A stretch of DNA of 18,512 nucleotides from Bacteroidales bacterium (GTDB taxonomy: Bacteria > Bacteroidota > Bacteroidia > Bacteroidales > F082). A program made the position numbers and the translations under genes. The stretch is taken from positions 1 through 18,512 of the forward strand of contig JAILDR010000235.1 in NCBI GenBank assembly GCA_024689285.1, read 5' to 3'. Under the pieces are notes generated by a model. It ran no database searches. It was not told the origin of the DNA and saw only the letters and a list, made by a program, of their open reading frames with translations. Shown piece after piece: positions 13,673 through 18,512 of this stretch; within the stretch, counting starts at the first letter, position 1, and every line of letters starts with the position of its first letter.

Positions 13673-15916
13673 ATGAAAAACGTTTTTCTGTTGATACTGT
13701 TGCTGTTTCTGTCTTTTGCAGCTTGTCGTCAAACGCCGCAGATTTGGAACCTTATCACCGAAAGTCCTGCCCAAATCTGGGAGGAGTGCTTCCCTTTGGG
13801 CAATGGACACTTGGGCATGATGCCCGATGGAGGCGTTAATAAGGAGACGTTTGTTCTGAATGACATCACCTTGTGGTCGGGAGGTCCGGCAGACGACAGC
13901 AACCCACGGGCTTTGGAGTCGTTGCCTGAGATACAGAGGCTGCTGAAGGAGGGCAAGAACGACGAGGCCCAGAGCCTGATGTACGAGACCTTCGTCTGTG
14001 GCGGCGAGGGCTCGGGACACGGGCGGGGAGCCAACGTGCCTTTCGGCTGCTTTCAGACCCTCGGGCAGTTGACTATCGAATACCAATATCCTGATGAAGG
14101 CCCCGTAACGGACTATCAACGGACGCTTAGTCTTAATGATGCCACCCACAAGGTTTCCATTGAAAAAAGCGGTCAGCATTATGAGCGCGAGGCTTTTGTC
14201 TCCAGCGTTGATGATGTGGGCGTGTTGCGTCTGAAAGGTCCCGCTTCTTTTTCACTTGGGCTATCAAGAGAAGAAAAAGCCGATGTTTTTGAGGATACCG
14301 AAGGTGTTGTTTTATGCGGCCAGTTGGATAGTCATGTAGAGGGTGTTGACGGAATGCAATATTATGCTAAAGTACAAACGGTTACTACAAACGGCGAATC
14401 GGTCATTTACTTCTGTGCCGCCACCAGTTTTCTATGCGACAACCCCGAGGCATACGTCAATGAACACCTGCAGAAGGCCATAGATAAAGGTTTCGGGAGG
14501 TTGAAAAGCGACCATCTGAAATCCTTCCATAGGCTATTTGACCGTGTAGAGTTGCAAATTGGCGAACCAAGCATGCATCAAGACCTTACCTTAAGCGAGC
14601 ATTGGCGCGACTTCTTGGAAAACGACGACCCTTGGCTGCCAGCCTGCTATTTCCACTATGGACGTTATCTCCTTATCAGCTCGACGCGAGAAGACCTACT
14701 GCCCCCCAACCTTCAGGGACTGTGGGCTAACACGATACAGACCCCTTGGAATGGCGACTATCACCTTAATATAAATGTGGAGATGAACCACTGGCCTTGC
14801 GAGGTGTGTAACCTCAGCGAGTTGCATTTGCCGCTCATACGCTATGCCGAGAGGCTGATGCCCTCGGGACATAAAACAGCCCGCGACTTTTATGGCGCAC
14901 GAGGCTGGACGGCGCATGTGGTCAGTAATCCTTGGGGCTTTACGGCACCAGGCGAGCATCCTTCTTGGGGCGCTACTAACACGGGCGGAGCTTGGCTGGC
15001 TCTTCATGCTTGGCAGCATTACCAGTTTACCCAAGATAAGGAGTTTCTGAAGGAGGCCTATCCCATAATGAAAGAAGCTGCTCAATTCTTTTTGGATGCG
15101 ATGATTGAGGAACCTGAACACGGATGGTTGGTAACAGCTCCTACCACTTCGCCCGAAAACGCCTTCTGGCTCAACGACAGCACCGCCGTCAGCGTCTGTA
15201 TGGGCAGCACGATGGATGTGCAGATTGTCAGCGAGTTGTATGATGCCGTTGGCCAATCGGCGGAGATTTTGGGTGTCGATGGGGCTTTTGCCGACAGTTT
15301 GCAACAAGCAAAATCCCACTTCCCACCGATGCAGGTGAGCAAAGAGGGTTATCTGCAAGAGTGGCTGAAGGACTATAAGGAAGTGGAGCCGCAGCATCGC
15401 CATGTGTCGCATCTCTTTGGAGTTTATCCCGGCACGATGCTGTTCCGTCATTGCGAGGAGGAACGACGAAGCAATCCAGAAGAATCGTCTATAGATTCCT
15501 CCCTATTGGAAGCCTGCCGCCAAACCTTATTGCGTCGCGGTGATGAAGGCACGGGCTGGTCGAGGGCTTGGAAGATTTGCTTTTGGGCGCGGCTCGGTGA
15601 CGGCGACCACGCTTATCTGTTGCTGAAGAATCTGCTGCAACCCGCTATCGACAGCACAGGCCGTCATCATGCCGGCACCTACCCCAATCTCTTTTGTGCC
15701 CATCCGCCTTTCCAGATTGACGGCAACTTTGGCGGCACAGCGGGTATTGCCGAGATGCTGCTGCAAAGCCATGATGCTGACCTTGCGCTTCTGCCCGCTC
15801 TGCCCTCTTCTTGGAAAAGTGGTCGTTTCAAAGGGCTTTGTGCACGAGGTAATAAAGAGGTGGAATGTGTTTGGAAGAATGGTAAGGTCACGCGGTATAA
15901 GGTGACTTCGCGATAA
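13673..15916 (+). CDS. GH95 alpha-L-fucosidase lipoprotein
   Basis: A 747-residue lipoprotein (lipobox SFAAC, Cys18) of glycoside hydrolase family 95, mostly inverting enzymes releasing alpha-1,2-linked L-fucose from host glycans or related plant sugars. The N-terminal beta domain opens with [18 protein letters not shown]. In the (alpha/alpha)6 barrel the residues matching the Bifidobacterium AfcA catalytic set are all present: Asn366 and Asn368 in HLNINVEMN, Glu495 in TTSPEN and Asp683 in QIDGNFGG. The ATG at 13673 is chosen for its signal peptide and the promoter just before it. Residues about 591-606 look like an in-frame insertion of a dispersed repeat. No SusC/SusD genes are in the window, so it is not visibly part of a polysaccharide utilisation locus. 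Confidence 0.92.
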   Translation: MKNVFLLILLLFLSFAACRQTPQIWNLITESPAQIWEECFPLGNGHLGMMPDGGVNKETFVLNDITLWSGGPADDSNPRALESLPEIQRLLKEGKNDEAQSLMYETFVCGGEGSGHGRGANVPFGCFQTLGQLTIEYQYPDEGPVTDYQRTLSLNDATHKVSIEKSGQHYEREAFVSSVDDVGVLRLKGPASFSLGLSREEKADVFEDTEGVVLCGQLDSHVEGVDGMQYYAKVQTVTTNGESVIYFCAATSFLCDNPEAYVNEHLQKAIDKGFGRLKSDHLKSFHRLFDRVELQIGEPSMHQDLTLSEHWRDFLENDDPWLPACYFHYGRYLLISSTREDLLPPNLQGLWANTIQTPWNGDYHLNINVEMNHWPCEVCNLSELHLPLIRYAERLMPSGHKTARDFYGARGWTAHVVSNPWGFTAPGEHPSWGATNTGGAWLALHAWQHYQFTQDKEFLKEAYPIMKEAAQFFLDAMIEEPEHGWLVTAPTTSPENAFWLNDSTAVSVCMGSTMDVQIVSELYDAVGQSAEILGVDGAFADSLQQAKSHFPPMQVSKEGYLQEWLKDYKEVEPQHRHVSHLFGVYPGTMLFRHCEEERRSNPEESSIDSSLLEACRQTLLRRGDEGTGWSRAWKICFWARLGDGDHAYLLLKNLLQPAIDSTGRHHAGTYPNLFCAHPPFQIDGNFGGTAGIAEMLLQSHDADLALLPALPSSWKSGRFKGLCARGNKEVECVWKNGKVTRYKVTSR
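15446..15480 (+). repeat. Dispersed-repeat-like insertion inside the GH95 gene
   Basis: This stretch carries ATTGC at one end and GCAAT at the other with a GAGGAGGAACGACGA core, read in frame as [11 protein letters not shown]. The wording resembles interspersed palindromic repeats known from several bacterial phyla that yield HCEERSD-like peptides. It sits between the GH95 motifs HLFGVYPG and [14 protein letters not shown], where other family members, as I recall them, have a short loop. A second small inverted repeat (GAATC at 15482, GATTC at 15494) follows. Confidence 0.6.
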
Positions 15917-15954
15917 AGTCTGTCGCCCTCACGCTCCCTTTTCTCTGTGATTTT

Positions 15955-15987
15955 AACTGTAACAACTGCAACAACTGCAACAACTGC
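15955..15987 (+). repeat. 9-bp tandem array, left copy
   Basis: Three exact copies of AACAACTGC (15961-15987) are preceded by a partial AACTGT. With flanking CTCTGTG and ATTTT (15943-15954) this side is an imperfect inverted copy of 16532-16575. Confidence 0.9.
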
Positions 15988-16009
15988 AGAAAAAAACAGG
16001 AAAAAATCC

Positions 16010-16040
16010 TTGCCAAATCCAACTATTTTGTTTACCTTTG
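16010..16040 (+). promoter_or_regulatory. Orphan promoter inside the repeat region
   Basis: TTG (16010-16012), a 20-nt spacer and TACCTTTG (16033-16040) give one of the best Bacteroidota promoter matches in the window. The text after the box (CAACCGC) also follows the -7 box of topA. Transcription should start near 16047, and no conventional gene follows. Confidence 0.6.
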
Positions 16041-16062
16041 CAACCGCAAGCGCAAAGCCCGA

Positions 16063-16170
16063 ATGAGGCAAGAGAATCTTTGTAACTATCTGTTTCTCTA
16101 TGTGATACGCTGTGCAGATAGATTTGCTTACCGATTTTCTTTCATAACGTGCTCATTCACAATCCATTAA
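16063..16170 (+). CDS. Possible 35-residue small protein
   Basis: An ATG at 16063, about 16 nt after the predicted start of the orphan promoter, opens 35 codons. The peptide has a cysteine- and aromatic-rich middle (residues about 7-17 CNYLFLYVIRC, 21-30 FAYRFSFITC) and three cysteines. The open frame extends upstream through the 9-bp array without an ATG, so some of this openness may be chance. The DNA also has a 7-bp inverted repeat, CTATCTG with CAGATAG, around a 22-nt loop (about 16087-16122), so the product could be a non-coding RNA instead. I recognise no family. Confidence 0.3.
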   Translation: MRQENLCNYLFLYVIRCADRFAYRFSFITCSFTIH

Positions 16171-16177
16171 AGCATTA

Positions 16178-16364
16178 AAAACGATAGCAACGCTATACCA
16201 ACGCTATAGCAAGGCTATTGCATGCCTATAGGCGCTATCTGGTAACTTCGTGACACCTTCGTGACACCTTCCTGATTCCTTTCTGTGGGCAGCATGTGGG
16301 CAGGAAGAAAACAGGGAGAAACAGGCAGGAAAGAGGCAGGAAACAGGAACCGCAGTCCTGTATC
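16178..16364. repeat. 11-bp periodic array with drifting unit
   Basis: Cut every 11 bp from 16178, the sequence gives 17 units that resemble their neighbours but change along the array. First come aacgctatacc, aacgctatagc and aaggctattgc; then aacttcgtgac, accttcgtgac and accttcctgat; then ggcagcatgtg and ggcaggaagaa; then aacagggagaa, acaggcaggaa and agaggcaggaa. The phase holds through the changes. No reading frame stays open through it on either strand. Confidence 0.8.
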
Positions 16365-16369
16365 GGCCC

Positions 16370-16459
16370 GGTCATTTAGTCATTTAGTCATTAGTCAAAA
16401 ACGGGCTTCTTGCGACCCAAAAACGATTTTGACCAAATGACCAAATGACCATAGAAGCC
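16370..16459. repeat. Interleaved inverted repeats
   Basis: Octamers of GTCATTTA type at 16370-16400 can pair with AAATGACC-type octamers at 16427-16450. A second pair, GGCTTCT (16404-16410) with AGAAGCC (16453-16459), is interleaved with the first, so both can coexist only as a pseudoknot. Confidence 0.75.
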
Positions 16460-16531
16460 GAAAAGAAAGTGGTAACAGATTGGTTTATAGTTTTTTTCCG
16501 TTGATAGTTAGACGGAATGCAAATGACCGCT

Positions 16532-16558
16532 GTTACAGTTGTTACAGTTGTTACAGTT
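16532..16558 (-). repeat. 9-bp tandem array, right inverted copy
   Basis: Three exact copies of GTTACAGTT, which on the minus strand read AACTGTAAC, the same repeat family as 15955-15987 in opposite orientation. The match extends outwards to about 16575 (TAAAAATACACACAGAG). Confidence 0.9.
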
Positions 16559-16588
16559 AAAAATACACACAGAGGAACAGGCTGTCCC

Positions 16589-16637
16589 AAGTGTCCCACT
16601 GTCTCAGCCCGTTCCAATGCGGGACAGTGGGACACTT
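16589..16637. repeat. Perfect 15-bp inverted repeat
   Basis: AAGTGTCCCACTGTC (16589-16603) is the exact reverse complement of 16623-16637, around a 19-nt loop. No T tract follows on either strand, so it is not a standard intrinsic terminator. Confidence 0.85.
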
Positions 16638-16785
16638 TGAGGAAATTAACAATTATTTAACTCTTTGCAAGAGTAGACAATGCTGTGTTTTAACATTTGA
16701 GCCAAATTTCTAACTCCTACCTAACTCTAACTTAACTCCTATGTAAGGCTAAGGCTGGGTTTGTCAACTTTTTCAGCGTAAGACA

Positions 16786-16820
16786 TGTCCATATCTCAAC
16801 AAAATTTCGAGTTATGGACA
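16786..16820. promoter_or_regulatory. Operator-like inverted repeat before the exonuclease promoter
   Basis: TGTCCATA (16786-16793) and TATGGACA (16813-16820) are perfect inverted arms, extended inward by CTC/GAG after one mismatch. They span the -33 region of the next promoter, where a repressor or activator could bind. Confidence 0.5.
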
Positions 16821-16838
16821 CTTATAACATTTTTTCCC

Positions 16839-16846
16839 TATCTTCG
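16839..16846 (+). promoter_or_regulatory. -7 box of the exonuclease gene
   Basis: TATCTTCG departs by one base from TAnnTTTG. The leader from about 16853 to the ATG is roughly 100 nt and ends in the octamer array. The -33 region is covered by the inverted repeat at 16786-16820 and has no clean TTTG. Confidence 0.45.
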
Positions 16847-16912
16847 CAGCGTCGATAACTGCACTAACAGCGTCTCCCGCCCCCCAACAATTGACTATGC
16901 CGAATCCTGGAT

Positions 16913-16951
16913 TTCAACAATTCAACAGTTCAACCATCAACAATTCAACAC
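16913..16951 (+). repeat. Octamer array abutting the exonuclease start
   Basis: Five units, four of TTCAAC plus two variable bases and one shortened to TCAACAA, run to within 1 nt of the ATG at 16953. The sense strand is nearly free of G and there is no Shine-Dalgarno sequence. Confidence 0.85.
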
Positions 16952-16952
16952 T

Positions 16953-17714
16953 ATGAAAATCGTCAGCTACAACGTCAACGGCATACGGGCCGCCATCAAC
17001 AAAGGCCTGCTCCAATGGATTAACGACTATCAACCCGACGTGCTCTGCTTCCAGGAGCTGAAAGCCACACCCGACCAAATCCCCTTGATGGACTTTGAGA
17101 TGATGGGCTATCACCACTACTGGTTTCCGGCCCAGAAGAAAGGCTACAGCGGCGTGGGCCTCATCACGAAGCAGGAACCCGACAACGTGGTCTATGGCAT
17201 GAACGAACCCCTTTACGACAACGAGGGCCGTTTCCTCCGCGCCGACTTTGGCGACCTCTCGGTGGTGAGCGTCTATCATCCCTCGGGCACTACTGGCGAC
17301 GAGCGTCAGGCGTTCAAAATGGTTTGGCTGGATTTCTTCCGTCAATATGTCAATACGTTGCGTAAGGAAAGGCCTCAACTGGTGCTTTCGGGCGACTACA
17401 ACATCTGCCACGAGGACATCGACATCAACAACCCAAGAAAGCACGACACCTCGTCGGGCTTCCTCCCCGAAGAGCGGCAATGGATGACGGATTTCCTCAG
17501 CGACGGCTATATCGACAGTTTCCGTCAGCTGGTGAAGGAGCCCAACCAATACAGCTGGTGGAGTTTTCGCGCCGGTGCCCGTGCCAAAAACCTTGGCTGG
17601 CGCATCGATTACCACATGGTGACTGACAATCTCCGCAACCGCATCGCTGATGTAGGCATTCTGCCCCAAGTGATGCATTCCGACCATTGCCCCATCGTGC
17701 TCGATTTGAAATGA
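16953..17714 (+). CDS. xth: Exonuclease III family AP endonuclease
   Basis: Repairs abasic sites and blocked 3' ends in DNA. The 253 residues cover the full endonuclease/exonuclease/phosphatase fold with its catalytic set: Asn7 in YNVNGIR, Glu35 in CFQELKA, Tyr108 in SVYHPSG, Asp148 and Asn150 in SGDYNICH, and Asp244-His245 in HSDHCP. WSFRAGARAKNLGWRIDY is the typical DNA-contact segment. The frame is open from an ATG at 16785, but that ATG lies upstream of the -7 box and adds repeat-derived residues, so the ATG at 16953 directly before KIVSYNVNG is used. The tRNA-Arg promoter follows its stop. Confidence 0.95.
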   Translation: MKIVSYNVNGIRAAINKGLLQWINDYQPDVLCFQELKATPDQIPLMDFEMMGYHHYWFPAQKKGYSGVGLITKQEPDNVVYGMNEPLYDNEGRFLRADFGDLSVVSVYHPSGTTGDERQAFKMVWLDFFRQYVNTLRKERPQLVLSGDYNICHEDIDINNPRKHDTSSGFLPEERQWMTDFLSDGYIDSFRQLVKEPNQYSWWSFRAGARAKNLGWRIDYHMVTDNLRNRIADVGILPQVMHSDHCPIVLDLK

Positions 17715-17737
17715 ATTGACAGGTTTTTTTCAAACAC

Positions 17738-17770
17738 TTGTTCCTGTTCCAGAAAAATTCCATACTTTTG
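17738..17770 (+). promoter_or_regulatory. Promoter of tRNA-Arg and the RNase H gene
   Basis: TACTTTTG at 17763-17770 matches TAnnTTTG. TTG at 17738-17740 with a 22-nt spacer is a fair -33 element. The predicted start near 17777 is about 11 nt before the tRNA. Confidence 0.65.
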
Positions 17771-17787
17771 CAGCGGATTTATCCGAG

Positions 17788-17859
17788 GGCCTTATAGTTC
17801 AAGGGATAGAACGGAAGTTTCCTAAACTTTAGATCTAGGTTCGAGTCCTAGTGGGGCTA
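17788..17859 (+). tRNA. tRNA-Arg, anticodon CCT
   Basis: A complete cloverleaf. The acceptor GGCCTTA pairs with TGGGGCT through several G-T pairs, with discriminator A. The D stem is GTTC with GAAC, the anticodon stem GAAGT with ACTTT around TTCCTAA, and the T arm CTAGG-TTCGAGT-CCTAG. Anticodon CCT reads AGG. CCA is not encoded. The acceptor stem is weaker than usual because three of its seven pairs are wobbles. Confidence 0.9.
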
Positions 17860-17869
17860 CAAAAATACA

Positions 17870-18511
17870 ATGGCTAAAAACAAGTTTTACGTTGTGTGGC
17901 AGGGGCGAACCCCTGGCATCTATGAGAGCTGGGAGGCATGTGAGAAGGAAATCACAGGCGTCAAAGGGGCCAAATACAAAAGTTTTCCCAATAGGCTGAC
18001 TGCTGAATCTGCCTTCAAAGAGGGCCCTGATGCCTATTGGGGCAAGGAGGTGACCCCCGTCATCGACCTCTCGGCAGCTAAGGAACAGCCTGTGAGCCCG
18101 GCAATCGCCGTCGATGCAGCCTGTTCGGGCAATCCGGGCAAGATGGAATATCAAGGAGTGCTTGTCGACTTTGCGACTCAGCCTGCCACTTCCGTAAAGT
18201 TGTTCAAAAGCCCTTTGTTTGAGAACGGTACCAACAATATTGGCGAATTTCTGGCCATCGTTCATGCCCTCGCCTTGCAGAAACAGAAACACCTCAGCTA
18301 CCCCATCTACAGCGACTCGGTCAACGCGCAACTGTGGATTAGGCAAAAGAAATGCAAGACCAAGCTGCAGCCCAACGCCAAGAATGAGTACCTGTTCCAA
18401 TTGATTGCACGTGCCGAAAACTGGTTGAAAAACAATGCGATAGAAGTCCCTGTTCTAAAGTGGAAAACGGAAATATGGGGCGAAATCCCGGCTGATTTCG
18501 GCAGGAAATAA
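17870..18511 (+). CDS. Viroplasmin-domain ribonuclease H
   Basis: Degrades RNA in RNA-DNA hybrids. The 213 residues start with a viroplasmin/RNase H1-type hybrid-binding domain (5-49: FYVVWQGRTPGIYESW to SFPNRLTAESAF). A short linker leads to an RNase H domain with all four acidic residues: Asp82 in VDAACSGNPG, Glu126 in NNIGEFLA, Asp149 in YSDSVNA and Asp209 near the C-terminus in IPADFG. The ATG lies 10 nt after the tRNA-Arg 3' end with no promoter or terminator between, so the mRNA probably comes from the tRNA promoter and is freed by tRNA 3' processing. The stop codon is the last complete codon of the window. Confidence 0.93.
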   Translation: MAKNKFYVVWQGRTPGIYESWEACEKEITGVKGAKYKSFPNRLTAESAFKEGPDAYWGKEVTPVIDLSAAKEQPVSPAIAVDAACSGNPGKMEYQGVLVDFATQPATSVKLFKSPLFENGTNNIGEFLAIVHALALQKQKHLSYPIYSDSVNAQLWIRQKKCKTKLQPNAKNEYLFQLIARAENWLKNNAIEVPVLKWKTEIWGEIPADFGRK

Positions 18512-18512
18512 T

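Larger units (their letters stand above)
15917..16952. other. 1-kb repeat-rich region without conventional genes
   Basis: No ORF here carries a recognisable domain; the longer open frames are translations of repeats. In order it holds a 9-bp repeat array, a promoter and a 35-codon ORF, an 11-bp periodic array, interleaved inverted repeats, an inverted copy of the 9-bp array, a 15-bp stem, TAACTCC-like repeats around 16710-16736, an operator-like inverted repeat, the exonuclease promoter and its octamer array. No integrase, transposase or partial gene is seen. Confidence 0.8.

Noticed and set aside
14696..15451. 251-residue open frame antisense to the GH95 gene
   Set aside because: It is fully covered by catalytic GH95 sequence, with no recognisable fold or promoter of its own.
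15927..16071. Minus-strand open frame with a VVAVVAVV-type stretch
   Set aside because: The stretch is just the 9-bp repeat translated, and the rest overlaps the GH95 3' end and the orphan promoter.
16178..16397. Possible CRISPR array
   Set aside because: The units are 8-11 bp, contiguous and degenerate. There are no 25-37 bp repeats with unique spacers and no cas genes.
16785..16952. Upstream ATG that would add 56 residues to the exonuclease
   Set aside because: It lies upstream of the likely -7 box, and the added residues translate an inverted repeat and the octamer array. The family normally begins at KIVSYNVNG.
16914..17687. 257-residue open frame antisense to xth
   Set aside because: It mirrors a well-conserved gene and has no domain, signal peptide or promoter. 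Such shadows are expected from codon bias.
17715..17735. Intrinsic terminator after xth (T-run at 17724-17730)
   Set aside because: No stem of useful length precedes the T tract.

Overview
The window looks like chromosomal DNA from a Bacteroidales bacterium (phylum Bacteroidota), probably a gut or rumen lineage. The evidence is the -7 promoter boxes of the form TAnnTTTG, the lack of Shine-Dalgarno sequences before almost every start codon, many lipoproteins, BspA-type leucine-rich repeat proteins, TlpA-like thioredoxins with DUF4369-type N-termini, a GH95 fucosidase and a viroplasmin-type RNase H. I see no ribosomal RNA gene, integrase, transposase or CRISPR array. The species cannot be named from this sequence.

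Layout. (1) At 34-141 there is a minus-strand tRNA-Pro(GGG) with a strong intrinsic terminator, divergent from what follows. (2) At 208-6066 a plus-strand run of seven tightly packed genes reads: thioredoxin reductase (trxB), dUTPase (dut), a secreted TPR protein, a DUF4292-like lipoprotein, an EnvC-like murein hydrolase activator, a 59-residue lipoprotein and a SprT-like metalloprotease. Gaps are mostly 0-8 nt or overlaps, with one of 71 nt, so it is probably one operon joining redox and nucleotide housekeeping to envelope functions. (3) At 6072-8396 topA lies on the minus strand, ending 5 nt from the SprT gene. (4) At 8544-11260 there is cysQ followed by two tandem BspA-type LRR lipoproteins. 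(5) At 11335-13561 two tandem thioredoxin-fold lipoproteins lie on the minus strand. (6) At 13673-15916 is a GH95 alpha-L-fucosidase lipoprotein. (7) At 15917-16952 there is a 1-kb region without a conventional gene. (8) At 16953-18511 are an exonuclease III family nuclease, tRNA-Arg(CCT) and a viroplasmin/RNase H protein that probably shares the tRNA's promoter.

Most genes are ordinary. The least explained part is 15917-16952. It holds a good promoter followed by a 35-codon ORF, a roughly 187-bp stretch with an 11-bp period whose unit sequence drifts along the array, 9-bp tandem repeats in opposite orientation at either side, two interleaved inverted repeats that cannot both form as simple hairpins, and a perfect 15-bp stem. 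Elsewhere, 7-8 bp tandem repeats sit just upstream of three start codons (trxB, the second TlpA-like gene, the exonuclease). Two genes (cysQ and GH95) have a -7 box 4-6 nt from the ATG and may be leaderless. A dispersed-repeat-like sequence appears to be inserted in frame in the GH95 gene, and a perfect 18-bp palindrome lies in the 5' end of the EnvC-like gene, whose start codon is unclear.
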